A stretch of DNA of 64,000 nucleotides from Phycisphaerales bacterium (GCA_022839625.1 JALHJL010000010.1:1-64000); one strand, 5' to 3'; shown: positions 1 to 8,654, numbered from the stretch's first letter. Notes: a model not told the origin generated them from the sequence alone. A program made the numbers and translations.

Positions 1-470
1 TTGCAGGTAGGTTTGGAGGGGCCTCCGCGAGGGTCCGCAGCGGGTCGTGGCCGCGGAGATGCAGCGTGCGGTAGATGCTCATCAGCACCGCCTGCGTCAG
101 CGCCCCGCGGTCCGACCGATTCGACTGGCTGTTCTTCCGCAGGATCACCGCCGGCCGAGAGCTTCATTCGCAGGCGGAATTGCAAGATGTCGATGAGCTG
201 GTCGAGCGTGACGCCCAGGCCGTAGTGGCACCAGCTCGTGAAGCTGATGAGTCGATGGCCGAAGGTGGCGTTGGGCAAGGCGTCGGGCACGACCGGCTCG
301 ACGTGCTTCTTGCATTTCGGGCAGTAGTCCCGGTGGATCGTATGCTCGGTGACGACCGACTGGAGGTTCTCGGGCAGGTCTTCGATCAGCCAGGGCGGCA
401 GACGGCGTGCTCGGGGCTGGGCCGGCACCGTGGGCAAGGACAACAAACCATCCATCACCCCCACTCTATC
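1..470 (-). pseudogene. IS66-family transposase remnant, internally deleted and frameshifted
   Basis: Read on the minus strand, this stretch gives recognisable pieces of an IS66 transposase in different frames. A Cys-rich zf-IS66 piece (CCPCPRC, about 421-447) is followed by a segment containing DYCPKCKKHVEP and VPDALPNATFGHR, then the start of the transposase core (WCHYGLGVTLDQ). Immediately after, in another frame, comes what looks like an IS66 C-terminal tail (RSDRGALTQAVLMSIYRTLH). The DDE catalytic core between these pieces is missing, so the copy cannot be active. It may continue beyond the left edge. The family is recognised from memory of its motifs; exact ends and the inverted repeats of the parent element are not visible. 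Confidence 0.7.
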
Positions 471-548
471 ACGGTGGAGGATTACCGAAAGCTGGCCGCC
501 GGCCGCCGACGTGCGTATCATCGCGGGCTCGCTGAGGCAGGACCGTTG

Positions 549-1424
549 ATGCTCTCTCGGGCCATCAAGGATTTCATCCAGCGCAGCCCGGCGTTGCGCG
601 AGCTGCTTCGCATCTTGCGCACGCGCCAAGTGCTCCTCCTCGAGTTCCCGATACACCCGCGTCCGCGTTGGGGGCACGGTCAGCCGCCGCACCCGGAGCT
701 GAACGCCATCATCGCTCAGGGCCGGGCGGTGTACACCGCGTGGCTGCACCGCTTCCTGGAATTGCGCGCCGACCTCCGCCGCATCCCGCTGCACGCGTCG
801 CGCAAGAGCGACACGCCGGCCTGGCGGAACGGCTACCTCACGGGGCTGGACGCGGTAGCTCTGTATGGGTTTCTGGCGTGTACAAACCCCAAGCGCTACA
901 TGGAGATCGGCTCCGGACATTCGACCAGGTTCGCGCGCCAGGCCATTCGCGACCGCGGGCTCCGTACCGCCATCACGTCCATCGACCCCCATCCCCGCGC
1001 CAGAATCGACGCCCTGGCCGACACCGTTGTTCGGCAGCCGCTGGAGAACTTCGACTTGGGCCGATTTAATGAGCTTGAGCCCGGCGACATCGTGTTCTTC
1101 GACGGCTCGCACCGTTGTTTCATGAACTCTGACGTAACCGTGTTCTTCCTGGAAGTGTTGCCGCGCCTGGGCCCCGGCGTGCTCGTACACGTCCACGACA
1201 TCACCCTGCCCTACGACTACCCGCCCAGTTACGCCCGCCGCCACTACTCCGAGCAGTACTTGCTGGCCGTGTACCTGTTGGCGGGCGGCGGCACGCTCGC
1301 CCCCCTGTTGCCGAGCACGTTCTGCCTGCAAGACCCCGAACTGCGCGCCATCACGGAGCCCTTCTGGCGCGAGCTGCAACTGCCCGCGCCCGGAGGATGC
1401 TCGTTCTGGCTGGAGAGGCGATAG
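549..1424 (+). CDS. Class I SAM-dependent methyltransferase (Methyltransf_24-like)
   Basis: The product is about 291 residues. Residues 118-126 read MEIGSGHST, the glycine-rich SAM-binding motif I, and SIDPHP about 30 residues later supplies the acidic end of strand beta 2. GDIVFFDGSH near residue 180 and VLVHVHDI near 215 match the core of methyltransferases that act on small molecules or sugars (Methyltransf_24). The start ATG at 549 was chosen because upstream residues in the same frame are antisense to the IS66 remnant and have no methyltransferase character. It converges on the RNase Z-like gene with a 33-bp gap. The substrate cannot be told from sequence. Confidence 0.8.
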   Translation: MLSRAIKDFIQRSPALRELLRILRTRQVLLLEFPIHPRPRWGHGQPPHPELNAIIAQGRAVYTAWLHRFLELRADLRRIPLHASRKSDTPAWRNGYLTGLDAVALYGFLACTNPKRYMEIGSGHSTRFARQAIRDRGLRTAITSIDPHPRARIDALADTVVRQPLENFDLGRFNELEPGDIVFFDGSHRCFMNSDVTVFFLEVLPRLGPGVLVHVHDITLPYDYPPSYARRHYSEQYLLAVYLLAGGGTLAPLLPSTFCLQDPELRAITEPFWRELQLPAPGGCSFWLERR

Positions 1425-1457
1425 CCCTCCGCCGTTCGAGCGACGCCCAATCGAAGA

Positions 1458-2372
1458 CTACGTACCCGCCGAGGCGTCGTCCCCGCCGCTTGCCCGCCGC
1501 CGCGACCGCGGCCGATGCTCCATGAAGAACGACACGCGTTCATCCCAAGCGCTGCCCAGCTCCTGTTTGAGCATCTTCCGGGCGTCCGCGAGCGCCGTCC
1601 GCCGCGTCAGGTGCGTGAGCAGAATCCGCTCATTGCGCAACAGCGGCAGCACCGCCGGCAAGTCCCGCACGTGCAAGTGATTGCCAGCCCGCGCCCGATC
1701 CAGGTGCTCGGGCTCGACGAACGTGCACTCCAACAGCAGCACCTTCGCGTCGCGAACGCAATCGAGCTCCAGGAAACTGCCGACCGCCGTATCCCCGCAA
1801 TACGCCACCAGCGGCATCTCGACCCGCCGGGTGATGGCCACGCCCTGCCGTTTCAACTCCACAAGCTGCGGCCCAGTCAGGTCCTGGTACTCCGCGATGA
1901 GCTTGTGACGGACCTCGATGGCGGCAAACCCGAGCGTCGGCACCGCCCTGCGGTCCTGCCGCCGACACGGATGGTTGACCTCAAACGGCCGGACGATCAG
2001 GTCCCGGCGGAGCGGCACATCGACGCCCGGTTCGACGGCGTGGACGTTGGCGGGCGGTTCATTGCCGTCAATGTCCGCCCACACCCGCAGCAGCCGCTGC
2101 ACGGGTTCCACGAGGTACTCCGGCACGTACAGGTGGCCCGGCGGGTTATCGACGAACATCCGCTGCGCGAAATAGTAGACGATCCCAGCGGCGTGATCGG
2201 TGTGCCCATGCGTCAGAAAAACGTGGTCGATCGCCACGATCTCCCGCGGCGACCGGCCGATGTCGAACGCCAGGTTCAGTTCGGGCGCAATGACGAAGGT
2301 CTCCTCGCCCGCCAGCGACGAACCGAGGAGGCGCAGTCCCCCGTGGACGAACTCAGCCAGCGGCAGGGCCAT
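1458..2372 (-). CDS. RNase Z-like metallo-beta-lactamase-fold hydrolase
   Basis: The 304-residue product has the metal-binding signature HGHTDH at residues 55-60, YCGDT with Asp194, NHLHV with His232/His234, and LLTHL with His254, in the order seen in ribonuclease Z/ElaC-type beta-lactamase-fold enzymes. These ligands bind two zinc ions and cleave phosphodiester bonds, classically the 3' trailer of pre-tRNA. The Pro-Glu-His loop PEHLD near residue 221 also fits the family. ATG at 2372 starts a typical N-terminus (MALPLAEF); the open frame upstream overlaps the divergent nrdR promoter and is probably noncoding. It is somewhat divergent from canonical RNase Z, so a different phosphodiesterase or arylsulfatase-like role is possible. 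Confidence 0.78.
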   Translation of the reverse strand: MALPLAEFVHGGLRLLGSSLAGEETFVIAPELNLAFDIGRSPREIVAIDHVFLTHGHTDHAAGIVYYFAQRMFVDNPPGHLYVPEYLVEPVQRLLRVWADIDGNEPPANVHAVEPGVDVPLRRDLIVRPFEVNHPCRRQDRRAVPTLGFAAIEVRHKLIAEYQDLTGPQLVELKRQGVAITRRVEMPLVAYCGDTAVGSFLELDCVRDAKVLLLECTFVEPEHLDRARAGNHLHVRDLPAVLPLLRNERILLTHLTRRTALADARKMLKQELGSAWDERVSFFMEHRPRSRRRASGGDDASAGT

Positions 2373-2430
2373 GGGCGGCGAGTTTATAGCCGGGCGCGGA
2401 AGAAAGTTCTGCGCCGGCCACCGAAATAAT

Positions 2431-2459
2431 TTGACGCGCTTGCTATTGTGGTTTACACT
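2431..2459 (+). promoter_or_regulatory. Candidate sigma-70 promoter upstream of nrdR
   Basis: TTGACG (2431-2436) and TACACT (2454-2459) are separated by 17 bp in a locally AT-richer stretch between the divergent RNase Z-like gene and nrdR. This places the start of transcription roughly 115 bp upstream of the nrdR ATG. It is a match by eye to the -35/-10 consensus and is not experimentally supported. Confidence 0.5.
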
Positions 2460-2481
2460 GCCTTGTGTTACAACATATGGT

Positions 2482-2495
2482 GGTGGTGCACCACC
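2482..2495. promoter_or_regulatory. Perfect 14-bp palindrome in the nrdR leader
   Basis: GGTGGTG-CACCACC is a perfect palindrome about 20 bp downstream of the predicted -10 box. It could be an operator or a short RNA hairpin. Slightly upstream, ACACTGCCTTGTGT (2455-2468) has NrdR-box-like ACAC/GTGT ends, but with a 6-bp instead of the usual 8-bp spacing. Confidence 0.35.
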
Positions 2496-2583
2496 GGCAC
2501 GTGAGAGTGGTTGGTCGGCGGCGTCGGCGACCGGCTCCCCCGGCAGCCGACCGGGAACGCAGTCAGATCGGAACCAGCTTCCC

Positions 2584-3093
2584 ATGCGGTGCCCGTTCTG
2601 CAAGGAAGACGACGACAAGGTCATCGACTCGCGTTCCACCGACAACGGCCGGTGTATTCGTCGGCGGCGCAGGTGCCTGAGATGTCAGCGGCGGTTCACG
2701 ACGTACGAGCGGATCGAGGAGGGCGTCAAGCTCTCCGTCATCAAACGCGACGGCTCGCGCGTCCCCTACAACCGCGACAACATGCTCCTCGGCATCCAGC
2801 GGGCCGCGTACAAGCGGCCGATCCCCTTCGAGCGCATCGAGCAGGTCGTCGACGAGGTCGAGGAGTTCCTCGTCTCGCATTTCGAGAAGGAGGTCTCCAG
2901 CCAGACGATCGGCGAGAAGATCGCGGAAGTGCTGCGGCGAGTGGACAAGGTGGCGTATGTGCGGTTCGCCAGCGTTTATCGCCAGTTTGAGGACGTTGGC
3001 GACTTCATCGAAGAGGCTCAGGACGTGATCGAGCGGTCGGCGCACGACATCCCCGGGCAGCAAAACCTCTTCGAGGGGAAATCAGACTCGTGA
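2584..3093 (+). CDS. nrdR: Transcriptional repressor NrdR
   Basis: The 169-residue protein has the canonical NrdR layout. An N-terminal zinc ribbon holds Cys3, Cys6, Cys31 and Cys34 (MRCPFC ... CLRCQRRFTTYE), and an ATP-cone domain spans about residues 48-140 (VIKRDGSRVPYNRDN; YVRFASVYRQFED). NrdR binds ATP/dATP and represses ribonucleotide reductase genes when dATP is plentiful. The ATG at 2584 is the only start that yields the conserved N-terminus. The next gene starts inside its stop codon (GTGA overlap), indicating a two-gene operon. No ribonucleotide reductase gene is in the window, so control would act in trans. Confidence 0.95.
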   Translation: MRCPFCKEDDDKVIDSRSTDNGRCIRRRRRCLRCQRRFTTYERIEEGVKLSVIKRDGSRVPYNRDNMLLGIQRAAYKRPIPFERIEQVVDEVEEFLVSHFEKEVSSQTIGEKIAEVLRRVDKVAYVRFASVYRQFEDVGDFIEEAQDVIERSAHDIPGQQNLFEGKSDS

Positions 3094-3689
3094 AGAGCAC
3101 GAAACAAATAGTCGTCACGAAGCAGGACGGGACGCTGGAGCGGTTCAGCCTGGCCAAGCTGACGAACTGCCTGACGGCGGCGATGCGCAACCTGGCCTAC
3201 GACGCCGGCCTCGCCGCTCCGCTGGCCCGGGCCGTCGCCATGCACTTGCAGGAGTGGTCCGGCCCGCAGCCCCCGACCGCCGACTACATTCATCGCTGCG
3301 CCTGCTCCGTGTTGCAGCAAACCGGGTTGATGGATGTCGCCGACGTTCTCGTCGGCCACCGCCGGCTGCGGGCCGCGCGGCGCCGGCGAATCCGCGTGGT
3401 GGAAAGCGCCTGCGCTGCCGCGCGGAGCGTGCCCTGGTCCAAGAGCGAGCTGGTCACCACGCTTCAGGGCCGCTATGGCCTGCGGCGGGCCGTGTCGCGG
3501 TTCGTGGCCGGCCGTATCGAGGCCCAGGTCTTTGCCCTCGACTACCGGACGGTCGCGCGTTCCTTCCTTGCGGAACTCGTGCGGAGCGAACTCGTGGCCT
3601 GGGGGTTGGTAGACGTAACCGTGGCCCGCCCGGACGCCGCCGCGTGCGGGCCATCCGTCAGTGCTCAGCGGCCCGAGGAGGAGCGATAG
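3090..3689 (+). CDS. ATP-cone domain protein cotranscribed with nrdR
   Basis: The 199-residue product begins at GTG 3090, overlapping the nrdR stop, so translation is probably coupled. Residues 5-95 form an ATP-cone (VVTKQDGTLERFS, LMDVADVLVGHRRLRA), the dATP/ATP-sensing module otherwise seen in NrdR and ribonucleotide reductase. Residues 100-199 form a basic region of unknown fold. It has no zinc ribbon and no reductase catalytic domain. Its place behind nrdR suggests a nucleotide-sensing partner or a second regulator of deoxynucleotide metabolism, which is inference. Confidence 0.75.
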   Translation: MKSTKQIVVTKQDGTLERFSLAKLTNCLTAAMRNLAYDAGLAAPLARAVAMHLQEWSGPQPPTADYIHRCACSVLQQTGLMDVADVLVGHRRLRAARRRRIRVVESACAAARSVPWSKSELVTTLQGRYGLRRAVSRFVAGRIEAQVFALDYRTVARSFLAELVRSELVAWGLVDVTVARPDAAACGPSVSAQRPEEER

Positions 3690-3898
3690 GACAGTCTTTC
3701 GAGCGTTGCGGGCGTCGGCGAGGCGGAAACGAGTCGCGCCACGGCTAGACCGGCCGTCCGACCGAGCAACGCTGCCATGATGGCTCGGGGCTCGTAGTGT
3801 GCCATGGGACGGCGTGCCTTGTCCCTCCCACACACATGCGGCGCGGAGGGTTGAGACCGCTGCGGGCCCTGCCCATAAGCCTCCGTTCCCTGATGAAG

Positions 3899-3948
3899 GG
3901 CGAGTCGAGTCCCGCCCACGCCCACGCTCGACTCGCCCCCCCCTTTTC
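3899..3948 (+). terminator. Rho-independent-type terminator after the nrdR operon
   Basis: An 11-bp stem GGCGAGTCGAG / CTCGACTCGCC (3899-3909 / 3927-3937) is followed by CCCCC and TTTT. The position, 210 bp beyond the last stop, fits transcription end of the nrdR pair. The rest of 3690-4000 holds no convincing gene. Confidence 0.6.
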
Positions 3949-4011
3949 TCGTTCGGATTTTGGCTCGCCGATTTCGGATAGAAGACCGCCACGCCCGGCC
4001 CGGCCCCATCG

Positions 4012-4017
4012 TATAAT
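4012..4017 (+). promoter_or_regulatory. Candidate -10 box (TATAAT) for the 4080 gene
   Basis: A perfect TATAAT stands in otherwise GC-rich sequence 63 bp before the predicted GTG start. No good -35 hexamer is seen 17 bp upstream. Confidence 0.4.
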
Positions 4018-4079
4018 GCGCGCGATGCGGCAGCGCTTTGGCGTGCCGCCGTACCACTGGATCCTGGAGTCGTTGCGGC

Positions 4080-4673
4080 GTGAAGCTCCCAGACCTGACC
4101 CAACCCAACCTCTACCGCGGCTTGTACGTCTTCGACTTCGGTGAGTGGACGGCAGTCGGGTATACCGCCGACGAGATCGCCGTGCTCCTCGAATCCGAGG
4201 CGTACCGGAGCGGCAAGGTCTACAAGATCGTCCGCGCGACGCCGGACGGCCGCATGGAGCTGCGCGGCGTCGCACCCGAGCGCTTTCAGATCGAGAGCGG
4301 CATGTTCTTCAACCGCGACGAGTTGGCGGCGGCCGAAGCCGATTTCGCCGAACTGGTCCGCATCGGCCGGCAACAGGGGGCGCCTTGCCGCGCGTTCGTC
4401 CACCTCGCCGACCGCGGCCCACGGGCCCAGAGAGGCCGCTATGTGACGGCCCTGATCTACCCCGCCGAATACGAAGACGAGATCGCCCACTGGCTGGACG
4501 CAGCCCGGTACGGCGGCGGAGACTTGGCCGAAGGCGGCGCCAGCCACGTCTCGAACTACTACGCGACCGAGAAAACGATCCTGAAACGGGAACAACTGTG
4601 GAGCACCCCGGCGATTCCATCCCGCTCCGCGGACGAAGTCCTCAGCAGCGTCCGCCGCGCCGTCCAGCGCTAG
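4080..4673 (+). CDS. Conserved-looking hypothetical protein
   Basis: The 197-residue product starts at GTG 4080 with a weak GGAG about 12 bases upstream. It is acidic to neutral, soluble and without signal peptide or membrane segments. Readable blocks include YRGLYVFDFG near the N-terminus, YTADEIAVLLESE, and ALIYPAEYEDEIAHWL near residue 130. Codon use and amino-acid composition look like a genuine protein, but I recognise no family. It stands alone between a terminator upstream and a repeat-rich gap downstream. Function unknown. Confidence 0.65.
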   Translation: MKLPDLTQPNLYRGLYVFDFGEWTAVGYTADEIAVLLESEAYRSGKVYKIVRATPDGRMELRGVAPERFQIESGMFFNRDELAAAEADFAELVRIGRQQGAPCRAFVHLADRGPRAQRGRYVTALIYPAEYEDEIAHWLDAARYGGGDLAEGGASHVSNYYATEKTILKREQLWSTPAIPSRSADEVLSSVRRAVQR

Positions 4674-5202
4674 GAGCGCCCGACAACGCCCCCCTCCCTC
4701 TTAGGGAGGGGGAAGGGGGAGGGTCTGAATCATTTGCGCTGAACCCGCTCCCTGTCCGCCGCCCAGCAGGGGGACGGGTTCTAACGGCGGGTCAAAGAGC
4801 GTTTGACACAACCCTGGAGCCACGGGCTTCAGCCCGCGCGGACTGCCCGCGCGGCATGAATGCTGCGGCTCGGCGGTCGGTCTCGTTAGGGGCTCCGAAA
4901 CCACCGACGTCCCGCCGCGCCGGCCTGTGGACCTGGCTCTGGCTGCTCGGAAGCTGGCTCGCGGCACGCCGCCGGCCGTCCGCGTCGGCCGAGGACGTCG
5001 CGCGCCACGTCTATCGTCACCAAACCCGCGGGATGGCGCTGCGCACGACCGAGTGGCTCCGCGACCGCCTGCGGCCGACCTGGCTCCGCCTGCGGCGACC
5101 GTAGCGATCCGCGCTCGGCTTCCTTGGCAGCTCGGCGTTTCGACTTCCGGCACGTTGGGGTGCCGGGGTATCATCCGCGGCGTTGAACTGGGGCGCGCGC
5201 CG
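4674..5202. other. Repeat-rich intergenic region with a doubtful small ORF
   Basis: Just after the preceding stop there is a CCCTCCCTC/GAGGGAGGG-type inverted repeat, then a hairpin near 4745-4785 with AACCCG/CGGGTT arms, then GGAGCCACGGGCTTCAGCCCG (about 4816-4836) with a CCCGCGCGG duplication. A frame from ATG 4856 to 5104 encodes 82 residues with a hydrophobic LWTWLWLLGSWLA stretch and an Arg-rich tail. It has no clear ribosome binding site and no recognised family, so it is not called as a gene. Confidence 0.4.
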
Positions 5203-8200
5203 ATGCAAGAGCAGCGACAACAGCAACTCCGTGCGTTCGTCGAGTGGGCGAGCACCCACATCAACGGCGATGAGAAGGGCGAGGCCCAGATCTTCCTCGA
5301 CCGGCTGCTCCAGGCCTTCGGCCACGGCGGGATCAAGGAGGCGGGCGCCACGCTCGAAATGCGCGTGCGCAGCCGTGACCGCAAGGGCACCGCCTTCGCT
5401 GACCTCGTCTGGAAACCCTACGTCCTGATCGAGATGAAGAGGCGTGGGGAGAACCTCGCGCGGCACTACCGGCAGGCCTTCGACTACTGGACCCATCTGG
5501 TCCCAAACCGGCCGCGCTACGTCATTCTCTGCAACTTTGACGAGTTCTGGGTCTACGACTTTGAGACCCAGATGGACGTGCCGGTCGACCAGGTCGCCTT
5601 GGCCGATCTGCCGACGCGTTACGACCCGCTGACGTTTCTGTTCCCCACACACGAGCCGCCCCGCTTTGGCAACCACCATGAGAAGGTGACCCGTCAGGCC
5701 GCCGACCGGCTGGCCGCCTGCTTCAACCTGCTCATGGTCAGGCACGTGGACCGTACGGAGGCGCAGCGGTTCATTCTGCAACTGCTGGTCGCGCTCTTCG
5801 CGGAAGACATCGGCCTCCTGCCGCGCTCCCTGGTCGCCCGCCTGCTCGCCGACTGCAAGAAGCCGGAGGATTCGTACGACCTGCTGGGCGGCCTGTTCGA
5901 GGCCATGAACACCCCCGGCGGGGTCACCGGCGGGCGCTTCAAGGGCGTCGATTACTTCAACGGAGGGCTCTTCTCCCGCGCCGCCCGTCTGGAACTCCGC
6001 ACGGAGGAGTTGAGCCAGCTCAAGACCGCCGCCGACTACGACTGGTCCAAGGTGCGCCCCGAAATCTTCGGCACCATCTTCGAGCATTCGCTGGGCTCGG
6101 AGGAGCGCCGCGCCTTCGGCTGCCACTTCACCCACCCCACCGACATCATGAAGATCGTCGGGCCGACCATCGTCCGGCCGTGGACCGAGCTGATCGAGAA
6201 CGCGACGACACTCCGGCAACTCGAGTACCTGCGCGACCGGATGCAGCGCTACACGGTGCTCGACCCCGCCTGCGGCGCCGGCAACTTCCTCTACTTGGCC
6301 TACCGCGAGCTGAAGCGCCTCGAAGCCCGGCTCTTCGAGCGGTTCACGGAGCTACAGAAAGGGGCCAAGGGCCAGCGTCAGATCGGCTTCGTCACCGCCC
6401 GGCAGTTTTACGGCATCGACATCAACGAGTTTGCGGTCGAAATCGCCAAGGTCACGATGATGATTGCCCGCAAGCTGGCCATCGACGAACTCGGCATCGA
6501 GGAATCCCCGCTCCCCCTCGATAACCTCGATCACAACTTCATCGCCGGCGACGCCCTGATCGAGCCGCAGCGCGCCAACGGCAGCGTGGTGCACGTCACG
6601 TTGTTCGCCGATTTCGACAACGACCCGTGGTCGTCCGGCCGCCCCGTCCCCACCGCGTGGCCAAAGGCCGACGTCATCATCGGCAATCCACCCTTCGGCG
6701 GCGCGAAATTGCTGAAGCCCCAGCGCGGTGCTGACTACGTGAACGCCGTCCGCAAGGTGTATCCGGCGGTCCCCGGCATGGCGGACTATTGCGTCTATTG
6801 GCTGCGTAAGGCCCACGATCACTTGCCCGTCTGCACGCCTGACGACCCGGTGGCCGGCCGCGCAGGCCTCGTCGGCACCCAGAACATCCGCAACAACCAG
6901 TCCCGCGTCGGCGGCCTCGACTACATTGTCCGCGGCGACCCGGAGACCGGCGTCCCCGGCGGCACGATCGTGGAAGCGGTGGACAACCAGCCCTGGTCCG
7001 GCGAAGCCAACGTCCACGTCTCAATCGTCAACTGGGTGAAGCACACCGCGCCGACCGACCGCGGGGTAGCGGCCGGCGCCTCGCCGGCCGAGGTAACGCC
7101 ACCGCGCGCGCCCGCTGTGGCGTCGGCCCCCCGTGGCCGACGCACAAGGCAAGAACCGACACCCGACACTGCCCGGCCGTCCGTTATCTCCACGCCGCAA
7201 TCAGTCCTGATCCCCGCGCAAAAACGGCTCTGGTACCGTGTCCCGCCGAAGGCGAGCGCGCCACAATTCGACTCGGAACCGCGCGAGGCAAACGCCAACG
7301 ACTTAGACGAACGCCCAGCGCGCAAGGACAAGGCCTACGATCTGGCCTTTCGCGAATGCGCGCAGCTCAATTCGTCACTCTCTTGCGCCGCGGATGTTTC
7401 TGGCGCGCGTGTGCTGCGATGCAATACGGAACCGCAGCGCGCGTTCCAGGGAGTTGTCGCCGGCTACTCTGGGTTTGTTGTCTCACTCGAGCAGCGGAAG
7501 AAGTGGCTCTCCCAACATCCCCGCGCGCGCCGTGTGGCCCGTCCGTTCCTGGTCGGTCGAGACGTCCTGACGACCGGCAGGCCCTCGCGGGCCGTGATCG
7601 ACTTTGACGCACTGAATATGCTCGAGGCCCAGCGCTACGCGCAGCAGTTGGACTGGGTCCGCAAGCACGTGTTGCCCGAGGTTGAGCAGACCGCGCGTCG
7701 CGCTGTCGGCACGGACATGGAGAGAGCACGTGCGGAGCACGTCGAGCGCTGGTGGCAGTTCTGGAACGTGCGCGTCGGCATGCGAGCAGCGTTCCGGAAA
7801 CTCAAGCGGTATCTTGGCTGCTCGCGCGTGACGAAGCGCCCGATCTTCTGCTTTGTATCCGTGGAAATACTGCCGGACAACGCACTTCAGACATTCGCCT
7901 TCAACGACGACTACAGCTTCGGCATCCTGCAATCCTCTGCCCACTGGCAGTGGTTCATCACGAAGTGCTCGAAGCTGACTGAGCGATTCCGTTACACGCC
8001 CGAGTCGGTGTTTGATACCTTCCCCTGGCCCCAGGCGCCGCGGAAGAAGCAGGTCAACGCCGTCGCTAAAGCCGGCCGCGAAATCCGCCGGCTTCGCGCC
8101 GAAACGCTGCCCAAGATCACGGGCGGCCTCCGCGCCCTCTACCGCACCCTCGAACTTCCCGGCAAGAACCCCCTCAAAGACGCGCACGCCGCCCTCGACG

Positions 8201-8379
8201 CCGCCGTGCTCGACGCCTACGGCTTCGACCCCGCCGCCGACTTGCTAGCGCAACTGCTCGACCTGAATCTCGCCGTCGCCGCCCGCATCGACGCCGGCCA
8301 GCCCGTTACCGCGCCCGGCGTCCCGCCCACCTACGGCGACCCCGCGCCCCTGATCACCGACGACTGCATCCAGCCGTAG
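5203..8379 (+). CDS. MmeI-like type IIL/IIG restriction-modification enzyme
   Basis: One 1058-residue chain carries both nuclease and methyltransferase. The N-terminal PD-(D/E)XK centre is Asp67-X9-Glu77-Met-Lys79 (FADLVWKPYVLIEMKRRG), matching the spacing I recall for MmeI. A helical connector follows. The N6-adenine methyltransferase has motif I DPACGAGNF near residue 355 and catalytic motif IV GNPPFGG near 495. The remainder (about 640-1058) should be the target-recognition domain and tail. Such enzymes cut at a fixed distance from their site and protect one strand by methylation, so no partner genes are needed and none are present. Start ATG 5203 precedes the conserved N-terminus. An insert around residues 622-650 is a palindromic DNA repeat in frame (see separate entry). 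The region after it (about 690-720) is less conserved-looking, so activity is uncertain. Confidence 0.85.
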   Translation: MQEQRQQQLRAFVEWASTHINGDEKGEAQIFLDRLLQAFGHGGIKEAGATLEMRVRSRDRKGTAFADLVWKPYVLIEMKRRGENLARHYRQAFDYWTHLVPNRPRYVILCNFDEFWVYDFETQMDVPVDQVALADLPTRYDPLTFLFPTHEPPRFGNHHEKVTRQAADRLAACFNLLMVRHVDRTEAQRFILQLLVALFAEDIGLLPRSLVARLLADCKKPEDSYDLLGGLFEAMNTPGGVTGGRFKGVDYFNGGLFSRAARLELRTEELSQLKTAADYDWSKVRPEIFGTIFEHSLGSEERRAFGCHFTHPTDIMKIVGPTIVRPWTELIENATTLRQLEYLRDRMQRYTVLDPACGAGNFLYLAYRELKRLEARLFERFTELQKGAKGQRQIGFVTARQFYGIDINEFAVEIAKVTMMIARKLAIDELGIEESPLPLDNLDHNFIAGDALIEPQRANGSVVHVTLFADFDNDPWSSGRPVPTAWPKADVIIGNPPFGGAKLLKPQRGADYVNAVRKVYPAVPGMADYCVYWLRKAHDHLPVCTPDDPVAGRAGLVGTQNIRNNQSRVGGLDYIVRGDPETGVPGGTIVEAVDNQPWSGEANVHVSIVNWVKHTAPTDRGVAAGASPAEVTPPRAPAVASAPRGRRTRQEPTPDTARPSVISTPQSVLIPAQKRLWYRVPPKASAPQFDSEPREANANDLDERPARKDKAYDLAFRECAQLNSSLSCAADVSGARVLRCNTEPQRAFQGVVAGYSGFVVSLEQRKKWLSQHPRARRVARPFLVGRDVLTTGRPSRAVIDFDALNMLEAQRYAQQLDWVRKHVLPEVEQTARRAVGTDMERARAEHVERWWQFWNVRVGMRAAFRKLKRYLGCSRVTKRPIFCFVSVEILPDNALQTFAFNDDYSFGILQSSAHWQWFITKCSKLTERFRYTPESVFDTFPWPQAPRKKQVNAVAKAGREIRRLRAETLPKITGGLRALYRTLELPGKNPLKDAHAALDAAVLDAYGFDPAADLLAQLLDLNLAVAARIDAGQPVTAPGVPPTYGDPAPLITDDCIQP
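7066..7145 (+). repeat. GTAG-headed palindromic (REP/BIME-like) repeat inside the restriction gene
   Basis: GTAG is followed by a hairpin CGGCCGGCG/CGCCGGCCG (7070-7078 / 7082-7090) and a second hairpin GCGTCGGCC/GGCCGACGC (7120-7128 / 7135-7143). This architecture resembles the intergenic repeat at 8901-8953. It is translated as a Pro/Ala/Arg-rich linker between VNWVK and QKRLW, which lie close together in the MmeI-like proteins I recall. Confidence 0.6.
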
Positions 8380-8416
8380 AGCACCGAAGGATACTCCCCT
8401 CGTTGTTACAGCCGTG

Positions 8417-8653
8417 TCACTTTCGGTCGAGCGCCATGGGCGGCTCGTCCGCCCGTGCTACAGCCGGTACTGGCCGCAAGCTGCCAGCGACAGCCGCCCG
8501 GGCATGTGTGAAACCGCTCCAGGGAGGGGGCACGCGGAGGGTGGCTGGGGACTGGCCGTGGTTGTGGCGGAACAGGCGCTCCTGGAGGTCTTCGCACGAG
8601 CCGGTGTACCGCCGGCCCGTGACTTCCGAGCGCAGGACATACACGTGAAACAA
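8417..8653 (-). pseudogene. GIY-YIG nuclease domain protein, C-terminally degraded
   Basis: The frame starts at TTG 8653, two bases past the tRNA-Pro end. Its first 40 residues are clear GIY-YIG N-terminus: HVYVLRSEVTGRRYTGSCE with the Y..V/YTGS core, then ERLFRHNHG. After SPATLRVPPPW the sequence stops resembling the family, losing the C-terminal half (usual length about 85-100), and runs into a palindromic repeat near 8435-8461. Small GIY-YIG proteins of this type are often found next to tRNA genes. The loss of half the fold suggests it is no longer functional. Confidence 0.6.
8435..8461 (-). repeat. GTAG-headed palindrome at the broken end of the GIY-YIG gene
   Basis: Read on the minus strand, GTAGCACGGGCGG-acgag-CCGCCCATG forms a GTAG-headed hairpin. 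It sits in the degraded 3' part of the GIY-YIG frame and may mark the disruption. Confidence 0.45.
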
Positions 8654-8654
8654 G

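Noticed and set aside
2455..2468. NrdR-box in the nrdR promoter
   Set aside because: ACAC and GTGT ends are present but spaced 6 bp instead of 8 and without a partner box at the usual distance; kept only as a remark.
3665..4108. A 147-residue minus-strand frame in the gap after the ATP-cone gene
   Set aside because: It overlaps the end of the ATP-cone gene and the terminator hairpin, has Arg/Pro/Ser-rich composition and no ribosome site.
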